From contig NC_030820.1 of NCBI RefSeq assembly GCF_001704415.2, positions 38,794,036 to 38,858,035 on the forward strand: a stretch of 64,000 nt of DNA. The letters run 5' to 3'. Shown piece by piece: positions 54,776 through 64,000 of the stretch. The notes under the pieces are model-generated. The model searched no databases and was not told the origin of the DNA. It was given only the letters and a program-made list of their open reading frames with translations. Both the position numbers and the translations under genes were made by a program. The first letter of the stretch is position 1, and every line of letters begins with the position of its first letter. This stretch comes from Capra hircus. Its lineage: Eukaryota > Chordata > Mammalia > Artiodactyla > Bovidae.

Positions 54776-54819
54776 CTGTGTGTGTGTGTGTGCACGCGCG
54801 TGTGTGTGTGTGTGTGTGC
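54776..54819. repeat. (TG)n microsatellite at a SINE 3' end
   Basis: GTGTGTGTGTG with a CACGCGCG interruption, directly abutting the 3' end of the antisense Bov-tA that follows. Confidence 0.96.
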
Positions 54820-55033
54820 TTAGTCGCTCAGTAGTATCCAACTCTTTGCGACCCCATGGACTGTAGCCCACCAGACTCCTCTGTCCATGGGATTTTTTCA
54901 GGCAAGAATACAACAGAGTGGTTTGTCATTTCCTTCTCCAGAGGATCTTCCTGACCCAAGGATTGAATCCGAGTCTCCTGTGTCTCCTATACTGCAGGCA
55001 GATTCTTTACCCACTGAGCCACTGGGGAAGCCG
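54820..55033 (-). mobile_element. Bov-tA SINE, antisense
   Basis: TTAGTCGCTCAGTAGTATCC, TTGTCATTTCCTTCTCCAG, AGGATTGAATCCGAGTCTCC, CACTGAGCCACTGGGGAAGCC. Confidence 0.95.
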
Positions 55034-55332
55034 TGTTGTGTTGGCATGTTGATTAAATCATTGACCATTGGTCGCTGGCTCAGCCCCCAGCCCCTGTTCA
55101 TGGTGGTGGGATGGGGATGGGGCTGAAAATACCAACCCTCTAGTCATATGCCTGGTCCCCCTGGCAATCAGAGCATCCTGAAGCCTTCCAGGGGCTTCTA
55201 GCCACCAGGTATCTGTGACTTAAACTCAGGCCCAATAGAAGGAGGTTTGCAGTGAGTAACTAAAGACACTCCCATTCCCTCTGCCTCTCAGGAGATCCTG
55301 AGAGTTTGGATCAAAGACCACAGATTCCTTAT

Positions 55333-55551
55333 CAGTTCAGTTCAGTTCAGTTGCTCAGTCATGTCTGACTCTTTGTGACCCCATGGACTGCAGCACACCA
55401 GGCTTCCCTGTCCATTGCCAACTCCCAGAGTTGACTCAAACTCATGTCCATTGAGTCAGTGATGCCATCCAACCATCTCATCCTCTGTTGTCCCCTTCTC
55501 CTCCTGCCTTCAATCTTCCCAGCTTCAGGGTCTTTTCAAATGAGTCAAATG
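55333..55551 (-). mobile_element. BovB 3' fragment with target-site duplication, antisense
   Basis: CAGTTCAGTTCAGTTCAGTT GCTCAG tail through CCATCTCATCCTCTGTTGTC to TTTTCAAATGAGTCAAATG. TTCCTTAT at 55,325-55,332 and 55,552-55,559. About 220 bp, extremely 5'-truncated. Confidence 0.95.
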
Positions 55552-55639
55552 TTCCTTATGATGGCACGTATTCTGACACCATGTACTGTGACATCACATA
55601 GTATCCCTATGATGTTACAACAGTGCAGGTAGGACAGGC

Positions 55640-56150
55640 GTGTTGAGAGCCGGTCTCTGGAGGCAGACAAACCTGGTCGCATCCCAGTTTTGTTACCTGC
55701 TTCCCATGTGACTTTGAGCGACTTGCCTCAACTCTCTGGACCTGTTGCCTCATCTGGAAATTGAGGATTAAGGCTCCCTCCCTCCTAAGGCTGCTGCTGC
55801 TGCTGCTGCTAAGTCGCGTCAGTCGTGTCTGACTCTGTGCGACCCCATAGACGGCAGCCCACCAGGATCTCCCGTCCCTGGGATTCTCCAGGCAAGAACA
55901 CGGGAGTGCATTGCCATTTCCTTCTCCAATGCATGAAAGTGAAAAGTGAAAGTGAAGTCCCTCAGCTGTGTCCAACTCTTCTCAACCCCATGGACTGCAG
56001 CCTACCAGGCTCCTCCATCCATGGGATTTTCCAGGAAAGAGTACTGGAGTGGGGTGCCATTGCCTTCTTCGCCTCCTACGGCTGCTGTTACACAAATTCA
56101 GTGATATTACCCCCAAGCACCTGGAACACATTAAGGTTCAGAGGTTGCAG
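55640..56150 (+). repeat. MIR SINE, sense, split by BOV-A2
   Basis: GTCTCTGGAGGCAGACAAAC, GTGACTTTGAGCGACTTGCC, GTTGCCTCATCTGGAAATTG, then after the BOV-A2 CCTACGGCTGCTGTTACACA and CTGGAACACATTAAGG: nearly full MIR order. Confidence 0.85.
55797..56071 (-). mobile_element. BOV-A2 SINE with long target-site duplication
   Basis: Full antisense dimer. CCTCCTAAGGCTGCTG (55,781-55,796) and CCTCCTACGGCTGCTG (56,072-56,087) are a 16-bp duplication with one difference. Confidence 0.96.
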
Positions 56151-56427
56151 GGTCCCTGAGCGCCAGGCTCCACACCTGGCTAGCCTGCATCCTGCTGTGA
56201 ACTTGACTGCTTTGTTTGGGGCACAGGTTTTTTTGTAGAGACTGGCCTCTCCTTTGGGCAGGTGAAGTGTGCTGACTTTGGGTGGTGTTGGAACTGAATT
56301 GAATCTTAGGACATCCCCCTAGGGGAAGGTGTTGCCTTCTTGGTTCCATTCTCTTGGCTGTTAAGTAAGGGTCTCCTATGAGGAGGATTTCCTTCCCTGA
56401 ACAGTCACAGATAAGAATTCCAGTAGG

Positions 56428-56550
56428 TTCTTGTTAACATGCAGATTCTCACATCCACTAAATCAGAACCTCCAAGGGAGGAAACAGAACCCTTTGCCTT
56501 AACAAGGGCTCTGGTGATTCTTGTTTGTGGAGAGACCAGAAGACACTGAT
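56428..56550. mobile_element. hAT-Charlie (MER5/MER58-like) fragment
   Basis: CATGCAGATTCTCACATCC, ACTAAATCAGAACCTCCAAG, CTTAACAAGGGCTCTGGTGA match the antisense interior of a MER5/MER58-type element. Confidence 0.6.
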
Positions 56551-56694
56551 GAACTAGGTAGGCCTCTCAAGGTGAGATGCCTGAGTCTGTGTCTTTGTAT
56601 TTACCTGCATGTTAGGAAGTAATTGACACATGAAATGTGGTCTTCTGATGGACGGGCAGCGTTCTCAGTGGACGAAGTTTGTTACCAAGGCAGC

Positions 56695-56835
56695 CTTGAC
56701 CAGTGGTTCTCAATGTGTGGTCCTGGCTCTGGTCTCAGCTTCACCTGGAGACGTCTTAGAAATGCAGGTTCTTGGATTCCAGTGCAGATCTCTGGAATCA
56801 GACTCTAGGGGTGGGGCCTTCAAATGATGCAGAGC
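56695..56835. mobile_element. hAT-Charlie (MER5/MER58-like) fragment with one terminus
   Basis: CCAGTGGTTCTCAATGTGTG is the TIR-bearing end; GCTTCACCTGGAGACGTCTT and GAAATGCAGGTTCTTGG follow. Confidence 0.75.
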
Positions 56836-57639
56836 AGATCTCCATCCCCGCACAGCTTGACTTGCTCGTCAACCTACCCATGTCTCTGTGCCCAGCTGCC
56901 CCTCCAGAAATGCCCCCTCTCCTTGCTCTCAAAACACCCCCAAGTCTTCCCATCACTTCTGGTTCCCTCTGTCCTGCCCTCCACCTTCTCATCTTTATTG
57001 TGCATATCATCTTAGCCCATCTGGAGCCATGGACTTTGTGTTTTCCACCTCTGCACCGTCTTGGAATCAGTCTTGAAAACACTGGGCTTCAGCCAGCTGC
57101 CCACTGCCACTTTAGGGAGGTTGCGAGGTCTTGGTGTATGTCTGTTGCTCAGGCCTGCCCCAGAGTCTTTGAAATAGCTCCTCTACCTGAACTCTGCAGA
57201 GTAGACTGGAGGGGGCCACCCAGGGACCCGGACAGTCACTCTGGGCCGAGTTAGCCAGCTGTCACCTTCAAGTCAGAGCCGGCTGGCACCTGTGTTTGTG
57301 GCGGGGACATGGCCACGCCTGTTCATTGAAGTGTTGTCAATGCATGGGCTCAGTAGTCGCAGCACGTGGGCAAAACCTAAAGAATTGTGCCCCACCACCA
57401 TTTGTGTGTAATTTTAAATAATTTTTTATTTTTCCTCTGTGACACAGAAGTTAACTTTGAATGATGAAATTAAATTGATGATGGAATTAAATTTAATGAT
57501 GAAATTAAAATGCTTCCCTCCTAGAAACTTTTCACAACTGAGTGCTGGGCTCCACAGTCCCACCCAGAACCAGCCAGGGCTCTTATTGGCCGCAGAGGGG
57601 CTGGGCACCTCCTCTAGGCTAGTTCCCATTCATCCTCCC
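56836..57639. other. Single-copy sequence
   Basis: A 160-codon plus frame (56,772-57,254) starts within the hAT fragment and has no recognisable domain. Around 57,455-57,510 the motif ATGATGAAATTAAA recurs imperfectly three times. Confidence 0.4.
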
Positions 57640-57760
57640 CCACCTCAACTAAGTGATTATTGCCCCTTTTACAGATGAGAAGACTGAGGCTCAGGGAGCT
57701 TATGGTCTCCCTCCCAGGCCACCCAGGGGGCAGGAGTTCAAACTGGCCTTCCAGCCAGGG
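57640..57760 (-). repeat. MIR fragment, antisense
   Basis: CTTTTACAGATGAGAAGACT GAGGCTCAGGGAGC, the antisense MIR core. Confidence 0.75.
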
Positions 57761-58164
57761 TTGTGTGGTTCTGGGGCTTATCAGGGAGCTTGGCAGGTCT
57801 TCCTGGTGACCACTGAGCCTTGGCTCCCCAGGGGGTGAAGTGTTAGCCCCGGGGGCTGGGTGTGGTTGAGCGCCTGGGGAACAAGACACAACCAGGCCTC
57901 AGAGCCCAGCGGCTGTGCAGGAAGAGGTGTGTGGGCCTTGCTTCCTCTGACTAGGCCGAGGGTGCTTGGACAAAGATTTTGAGAACAAGGAACTTTCCAA
58001 AGCCTGAACTTTCCAAAGCAGAGATTTCCCAACAAGAAGAATGTGCAAAGTAAGCTCTGGAGATGAGCTGGGAGAAAGAGGGAAGTGACTGCTGGCAGTC
58101 TAGTTTTCATTCTTAAGTATGTTGCGCCCCCCGACCCCAACCCCACCCAGGAGTCAGGAGTGAG
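57761..58164. other. Single-copy sequence
   Basis: No repeat or gene recognised. CTTTCCAAAGC is repeated twice near 57,990-58,020. Confidence 0.4.
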
Positions 58165-58335
58165 GGGTTTGACTGATATCATTTCAAATTTACGGCAGAG
58201 TTGTAAGGATGGTACAAAGGATTCCTAGTGTACCGACATATATGTGCATGTTATATAATATCACATATTCATATGATACAATTTCACATTTCCTTAGAAA
58301 GTTGAAAGAAGAGTTCAAGAGACTTCTGTATACCT
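58165..58335 (-). repeat. Ancient L1-like 3' fragment, antisense
   Basis: GATATCATTTCAAATTTACG, GAGTTGTAAGGATGGTACAA, AGGATTCCTAGTGTACC: same text class as 25,385 and 27,390. Confidence 0.55.
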
Positions 58336-58984
58336 ACAGAAGTCATCTGGCCATAAGCAGATGTCTCATCTCAACCAAAATGCTCAGACCCCAAACCAGG
58401 CGAGAGCTTTGGGGCATTTTTCGTGGGCACAAAAGGAAGGCATGTGGGCTAGGACCCAGCTGTCCAGCTCTGGCCCCAGCCTCGGGCCTGCAGGTGGATA
58501 CTCGTGTCGTAAGGCCAGCTCTTCCCTCCTGGGGGATCTTGGTTCGGCCCCCTGGTTCCAGGAGTCTGTCCAGCACTGGGAAGATTCCAGGCCTCCTAGG
58601 CTGGACTGGTCACTCCTGACTATCTTGGTTGTGGAGCATCCGTCTGTTCTCCGTCTGGAGTGTTTAAAACTCAGAGGTGTGGGGACCCCTGGCTGCGAGG
58701 ACTGTACTTTATCCCGGCGCCAAGAGGTACCACCTGCAGAGTGCCAGCTGGGTTGTCCCTGGGTCCACGGGTGTGGAATTCACGGACGTGCGTCCAGAGG
58801 TCACAGCTCTTCACATCTTGGAGCCTCTGGGGCTTCGCTTCAGATGACCATTACCTTCTTAGGGAGCCCAGGGCTTAAAAGCTGGAACTGGGTTATTGTA
58901 GCTTATTTCCTCCAAAGATGGTCCCTGTAGCACACATCTGTAAAAAAAACAAAAAGACAAAACAAAAAACTTTGATACCCTGCT
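58336..58984. other. Single-copy sequence
   Basis: A 189-codon plus frame (58,361-58,930) has no domain that I recognise and is overlapped by opposing frames. Confidence 0.4.
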
Positions 58985-59545
58985 TTCTGATTTTTATGGA
59001 TTTGGGGTTTTAATTGTGGTGAAACATACACATAATTTACCATTTTAAGTGTACATTTCTGTGGCACTACATGTGCTCGCGTTATTGTGTAACAATTCCT
59101 GCCAACCAGTTTCGGAACTCTTATACCTTCCCCAACTGAAACTCCATCCCCATTAAACACGGACTTCCCGGTCCTTCCTCCCCCAGCCCCTGGCAGCCAC
59201 CGTGCTACTGTCGGTCTCTATGAACTTGACCACATTCCAGGAACCTCGTATCAGTGGAATCATACAGTGTCCTTTTGTGATGGGCTTATTTCACTCAGCA
59301 TAATGTCCTCAAGGTTCATCCGTGATGGAGTGTGTGTCAGAATATCTTTCATTTTTAAGGCGGAATAATACTCAATTATATGTGTAATCTACATTTTGTT
59401 TATCCATTCATCCATAATGAGCATTTGGGCTGCTTCCGCCTTTTAGCTGTCATGAGTAATGCTGTTGTGAACATGGGGTGGCTTCTGTTTCTAAAGGTCT
59501 TAGTACTCTTGCCCTGAGTAAGAACGTTAAAACTTCTCTGATTAA
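58985..59545 (-). mobile_element. L1M LINE 3' region, antisense
   Basis: GGTGAAACATACACATAATT, CCATTTTAAGTGTACATTTC, CATTAAACACGGACTTCCC, CCCAGCCCCTGGCAGCCACC, CACTCAGCATAATGTCCTCA, AGTAATGCTGTTGTGAAC: classical antisense L1M 3' UTR and distal ORF2. Confidence 0.92.
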
Positions 59546-60689
59546 AGGCACATCACCCACAAGGTACACAAGCGTGTGTCAGAGAGTGAGGGATGTGCGC
59601 TAGGACTGAAGTTAAGCCCGAGTCTCTTGCAAAATGTGGCTCCTGGTGTCTGCTGGCGGGGGCGAGGGCCCTGCAGTCTACTCGGTGAGCAGGGGGGGCG
59701 TGACTGTGACTTTGGGGTGAATCAAAGGTGTCCCAGTTATTACTGGCTGTGGCCACTCACCAGCCGTGTGTTTCTTGTTACTTTTCTGTCTTAACCTTCC
59801 AGTCACATTGTAAGGCTTTTTAGTGACGGGTTTAGAGATGGGGACAATGTGTTACACTTCTTCTGGTGCCCGTTTAGCCTGGTGCCCCAAAGGTGGCTGG
59901 TCTTCTGTAAATGTGAGTTGACTGTGGCTCTCATTCCAAAACATTTTTTTGGTCAGAGTTGTCCCTCCAGGGTGGGAGGAAGCTACGGTGCCTGTGCACA
60001 GAGCCCTACCACACCCCCACACCCCCGCACCCCCGCTGCACATGTCCTCAGAGCATCCACAGCCTTAGACAGGGGGTCCAGGTGTCTGCAGTGGAACCTG
60101 AGGGAGCAGCAACCCCAGGAGGCAGGGGTGGGCACTGCCTGTACTTGCTGCATGTGTCCCATCTGATGTTCTGAGCTGGGTGCCTTGCCAACATCCACAT
60201 CGGTGCTTCAGTTCCTGATGAGGAACTAAGCCTTTGCGTTTTAGTAAGTTTCAGTGCTTCTGTGATTCATCACCTCCAAGTTGCTAATCATCTTCACAAG
60301 ACTGAAAATGACCAGACTCTACATTTTCTTACAGTCCAAATTCCCTTTTCAGAATCCCTCTGCCTTCTTCCTTCCCTAAATTAAGTATATGCTCTCAAGG
60401 ATGTTGTCATCCTCAATTTACAGAAAAAAACGTTTTTAATGATTAATTTCAGAAATTTCACCTTAATGTTGCAAGTTGTAAATTCATGGCTCTTCTCCTG
60501 TTGCTTTCCCTTTGACTCCTTACTCCTTTATTTCTCTTTTTAAAAAGATAAAATAAAATTGAGATTCCATATAGGGCAATTGCTATTCTTAGGGACCATG
60601 TCAGCATCTCCTTAGGTCATCACTTCCTTAAGAGTTTCTGTAGAGCCAGAAAATCTTTAAGACTCCTCAACAGAGTCTTAAAGATCGAA
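59546..60689. other. Single-copy sequence
   Basis: 1.1 kb with no recognised repeat or gene. Opposing frames of about 70-105 codons around 59,850-60,200 are unconvincing. Confidence 0.4.
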
Positions 60690-61290
60690 GGAGGGGGGCT
60701 TATATGCAGAATATAAAAAAGCAACAATAACACTAAGACATGAACTTATTTATAAAACGGAAACAGACTCTCAGGCTTAGAGAATGAACTTATAGTTACT
60801 GAGGCAGAGGGTGGGGGAGAAGGGTAGATTGGGAGTTTGGGATCGACATGTACACACTTCTCTATTTAAAATAGATAACCAACAAGGACCTACTGTATAG
60901 TGCAGGGAACTCTGCTCAATATTCTATAATAGCAAAAAGAGTTTGAAAAAAAAAGGATACATGTATATATATATTACTGAATCATTTTGTTCTATACCTG
61001 AAACTAACACAATGTAATCAACTATACTCCAATATGGGCTTCCTAGGTAGCTAAGTAGTAAAGAATCTGCCTGCAATACAGGAGACTCGGGTTCAATCCC
61101 TGGATCAGGAAAGATCTCCTGAAGAAGGAAATGGCAACCCACTCCAGTATTCTTGCCTGGAGAATCCTATGGACAGAGGAGCCTGGCAGGCTACAGTCCC
61201 TGTGGTTGCAAAGAGTTGGACACAACTTAGTGGTTAAACAACAACTCCAGTGTAAAATAAAAGCTAAAAAACAACCAAACAAATAAGAAA
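60690..61290 (+). mobile_element. Artiodactyl L1 3' end, sense, split by Bov-tA
   Basis: ATTGGGAGTTTGGGATCGAC, ACCAACAAGGACCTACTGTA, GGGAACTCTGCTCAATATTC, TATACCTGAAACTAACACAA, then after the SINE a short AAAATAAAAGC tail. Confidence 0.93.
61036..61246 (+). mobile_element. Bov-tA SINE inside the L1 tail
   Basis: GGGCTTCCTAGGTAGCTAAG, CGGGTTCAATCCCTGGATC (B box), AAGAGTTGGACACAACTTAG. Flanking ACTCCAAT and ACTCCAGT suggest a short target-site duplication. Confidence 0.95.
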
Positions 61291-61574
61291 ACCAGATCAG
61301 GAGAACAGTGGAACCTTGGACACTCCATTCTTTTCTTGGAAGCCTCACTCACATCCGCGTTTTAAATGTTTTTGACGAGTCCGCGTGACCTTGTTTAACT
61401 GAATGTTTAACCCGGTTTCCTTGGATATTTCCAGTGTTATTGGAGCAGTAACTTTTTTTTGAAATCATGCCTGTTTACATCCCACACCGCTAGTGTTGAG
61501 TGAAAACCATCTGAGGAAATGCCACTAGAAAGACACTGTCTCTCACTGCATTTAAAACTGGTAGCGTTGTGGGA

Positions 61575-61851
61575 TGGAGAAGGCAATGGCACCCCACTCC
61601 AGTACTCTTGCCTAGAAAATCCCATGGATGGAGGAGCCTGGTAGGCTGCAGTCCATGGGGTCGCAAAGAGTCAGAGACGACTGAGCGACTTCACTTTCAC
61701 TTTTCACTTTCATGCATTGGAGAAGGAAATGGCAACCCACTCCAGTGTTCTTGCCTGGAGAACCCCAGGGACAGGGAAGTCTGGTGGGCTGCCATCTATG
61801 GGGTCGCACAGAGTCGGATATGACTGAGGTGACTTAGCAGCGGCAGCAGCG
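61575..61851 (+). mobile_element. BOV-A2 SINE with perfect target-site duplication
   Basis: TGGAGAAGGCAATGGCACCC, the linker CTTTCACTTTTCACTTTC, and the AGCGGCAGCAGC end. GCGTTGTGGGA is duplicated perfectly at 61,564-61,574 and 61,852-61,862. Confidence 0.97.
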
Positions 61852-61948
61852 GCGTTGTGGGAGGGGGCCGGTAGGGGCTGAGTAGAGGCAGTGGGCACAG
61901 GAAAAGTACAGCTTGGAGTTTGCCCCGGTTTTTGTAACTCGAAAAAAG

Positions 61949-61967
61949 GAGAGAGAGAGAGAGAGAA
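61949..61967. repeat. (GA)n microsatellite
   Basis: Nine GA units following a run of A. Confidence 0.95.
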
Positions 61968-62244
61968 AACTTCCTTACGTGTAACTGATGTTTTGGAATG
62001 AGAAGCAACCCTGATTTGATATTGAAGTCAACCCCTGATGTGTAATTGAGTAGATTTGTCCAAAAAAAGGTAGGCTGGGTGGGTGAGGTATAACTCTTTT
62101 GAGTGTCAAGCTGACCTCAAGAGAAGGAATTTAATTCAGTAGATCAGACCATGATAATTGGTAGAACACCCCATTTCTTTAGTTTTATCGATGCCTACAC
62201 TGACCAAGTGGTTTATTACTGGCACTTCCATTTGGCAATTTAAG
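61968..62244. other. Single-copy sequence
   Basis: No repeat or gene recognised. Confidence 0.4.
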
Positions 62245-62432
62245 CACCTGTTATACCAGGTAGCACAGTGGTAAGGAATCAGCCAGCCAATGCAGGAGAC
62301 ATGGGTTCGATCCCTGACTCTGGAATATCCCCTAGAGTAGGAAATGGCAGCCTGCTCCAGTATTACTGCCTGGAAAATTCCCTGGAAACAGGAGCCTGGG
62401 GTCGCAGAGAGGTGAATGTGACTGAGCAGCTG

Positions 62433-62436
<4 letters not shown>
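62245..62436 (+). mobile_element. Bov-tA SINE, diverged
   Basis: AGGTAGCACAGTGGTAAGGA, TGGGTTCGATCCCTGACTC (intact B box), GAAATGGCAGCCTGCTCCAG, GTGACTGAGCAGCTGAG. Confidence 0.93.

Positions 62437-62480
<44 letters not shown>
62437..62480. repeat. (AC)n microsatellite at a SINE 3' end
   Basis: About 21 uninterrupted CA units directly after the Bov-tA 3' end. It is the longest pure dinucleotide tract in the window. Confidence 0.98.
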
Positions 62481-62481
<1 letters not shown>

Positions 62482-62794
62482 ATTGCATGTATTGTATACA
62501 TACACGTATACAAACTGCAGCATTATACTGCCAAACTCAGGAGCTCTGAAGACTTGTCTAACTGCTATGATGTTAACTCTAGGCTCTGTATGAATTCCAC
62601 CTGCTGAACTATTCTTTTACTTCTGTTTTTCCCAAAAAAAATAGCTATTTTTTCTATGGGAAAAATAGAAGCTATTGTAGAAAAAATTTAATGTAAAGAA
62701 GGAAGAGAATGTCACCTGTATTTTACCATCTTTTATTGCTCTACCTGGAAATGAGCCCTGTGAGAATCTTGATGCTGATGAATCCAGAATTTTT

Positions 62795-62986
62795 AAAAAA
62801 TATTTTTAAAAAATGTGAACCATTTTTTAAAGTCTTTATTGAATTTGTTACAATATTGCTTCTGTTTCATGTTTTGGTTTTACTGGCCTTGAGGCATGTG
62901 GGATCTTAGCTTCCCAACCGTGGATCAGATCTGCACCCCCTGCATTGAAAGGTGAAGTCTTAACCACTGCACCACCAGGGAAGTCC
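62795..62986 (-). mobile_element. CHR SINE, antisense, with target-site duplication
   Basis: TTTATTGAATTTGTTACAAT, GCATGTGGGATCTTAGC, CACTGCACCACCAGGGAAGT. Flanked by GAATCCAGAATTTT (about 62,779) and GAGTCCAGAATTTT (about 62,988), one difference. Confidence 0.94.
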
Positions 62987-63121
62987 CTGAGTCCAGAATT
63001 TTGCTTTCTGTCTATAATTATACTCCATTATGGTAATCCATAATAAATATATTACCTAAATGGGCTTAGGCAATATATGCAAGTTTTTTCCTCTGAATAA
63101 CAAATTTCTGTACTGATATAT

Positions 63122-63376
63122 TGCTAAGTCAGTTCAGTCGTGTCCGACTCTGTGTGACCCCATAGACGGCAGCCCACCAGGCTCCCCTGTCCCTGGGATT
63201 CTCCAGGCAAGAACACTGGAGTGGGTTGCCATTTCCTTCTCCAATGCATGAAAGTGAAAAATGAAAGGGAAGTCGCTCAGTCATGTCTGACTCTTCCTGA
63301 CCCCATGGACTGCAGCCTACCAGGCTCCTCTGTCCATGGGATTTTCTAGGCAAGTGTACTGGAGTGGGGTACCATT
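63122..63376 (-). mobile_element. BOV-A2 SINE, antisense
   Basis: GCTAAGTCAGTTCAGTCGTG, both monomers, linker GAAAGTGAAAAATGAAAGG, ending GGAGTGGGGTACCATTGG. The GCT-repeat end is short. Confidence 0.95.
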
Positions 63377-63384
63377 GGAATAAA

Positions 63385-63640
63385 CATAGAATCACCATTT
63401 TAAGGGCTGTAAAATATTCCAGCATCTTGCTGTACCACACTTTTAATAAGGTCACTGTTATTAGACACTTATTCCTTTTTCCATTGTTTACTATTGTAAA
63501 TGATGCTCCCAAGACCCTTTCTTTACATATACCTGAGTGTTTATTTGACTCTCCTAGAATTGGAAATGCCAAATTTGATAGTTTGCATACTGAGCTGTGG
63601 ATGTATACATTCAGATCAGCTTCCAGAAAGGGTGAGTCAT
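63385..63640 (-). repeat. Ancient L1-like fragment, antisense
   Basis: CATTGTTTACTATTGTAAAT GATGCTCCC, GAGTGTTTATTTGACTCTCC, GAATTGGAAATGCCAAATTT, CAGCTTCCAGAAAGG. Same order as old antisense L1 text, strongly diverged. Confidence 0.5.
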
Positions 63641-63824
63641 TATTTCTTCTCCAGGGCTTGTAGAAAGCCCAGTGCAGGCAGCTGCTTGGTAGGAAGCTGG
63701 AGGTGATAAAAGGGAAGTGAATGTGGCAGACACTTATGCCACTCACTGCATTCCGGAAAGGCTAAGCGGGGCAGCTGGTTGCCATCAGGAGTCTGAGCCA
63801 GAAGAAGTGTCAGAAGTCCAATGA

Positions 63825-63880
63825 TGTTTTTAATGTCAGGAAACTGAAGTCCAGAGAGGTTAAACAGTCCTCACCCCCAC
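63825..63880 (-). repeat. MIR fragment, antisense
   Basis: GTCAGGAAACTGAAGTCCAG AGAGGTTAAACAG is a short piece of antisense MIR core. Confidence 0.5.
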
Positions 63881-64000
63881 CCCACCCCACACAGACACAG
63901 CTGTCAAGTCTCTTAGAATGAATAGAAGTGAAAAACATAATTCTCAAACAAATACAAAGTGAATGTGCATCACAGATTGGTTTAATTCATTAAGGAGAAA

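Noticed and set aside
58361..58930. 189-codon plus-strand frame
   Set aside because: No family resemblance and overlapped by opposing frames; no exon signals at its edges.
62437..62480. Tandem array considered as CRISPR-like or satellite
   Set aside because: It is a simple dinucleotide microsatellite; no spacer-repeat structure exists anywhere in the window.

Overview
The window is nuclear DNA from a pecoran ruminant (cattle, sheep, goat, deer or a close relative). The evidence is the repeat set: BovB (RTE) LINEs with their ACTGA-rich 3' tails, many Bov-tA and BOV-A2 SINEs, tRNA-Glu-type CHR SINEs, and artiodactyl L1 3' ends, over an older mammalian layer of L1M, MIR/L2, hAT, Tigger and MaLR remnants. 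The exact species cannot be fixed from sequence alone. I found no complete protein-coding gene, no rRNA or functional tRNA, and no bacterial, phage or CRISPR content. Long open frames are BovB/L1 reverse-transcriptase remnants or chance.

Layout. 0-4 kb: a minus-strand L1M with a probable LTR nested in it, a BovB nested in that, and two CHR SINEs. 4-9 kb: mostly single-copy DNA with MIRs and three local direct duplications. 9-11 kb: minus-strand L1 plus hAT-like debris. 11-15 kb: single-copy. 15-17 kb: L1M with a Bov-tA insertion. 17.4-18.7 kb: a 147-bp segment with a 95% identical inverted copy lodged inside a Bov-tA SINE. 19-29 kb: dense SINEs, L1, BovB and old L1-like fragments. 29-32.7 kb: mostly single-copy, with a perfect 63-bp tandem duplication. 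32.8-38.7 kb: BovB-rich, including a 290-codon BovB frame with target-site duplications and a BovB insertion with the signature of a twin-priming 5' inversion inside another BovB. 39-40.5 kb: L1 with nested BovB, then an LTR-like stretch.

41-47.8 kb is a 6.8-kb interval with no young SINE or LINE. It holds the best candidates for host-gene exons: two plus-strand segments with good splice signals (42,986-43,089 and 45,499-45,592), the second with an ATG and 19 codons (MSTQTMGTRSLDKRGSFFK) before a GT donor. A weaker minus-strand exon lies at about 41,973-42,056. I cannot name the gene. The simplest reading is that the window is an intron or 5' flank of a large host gene.

48-64 kb: alternating single-copy DNA and repeats, including a SINE with a duplicated Pol III promoter end, a Tigger1-type element split by a Bov-tA, a MIR split by a BOV-A2, and (AC)n arrays growing from SINE 3' ends. 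No new biological system was found; the most informative features are well-preserved records of retrotransposition and templated repair.
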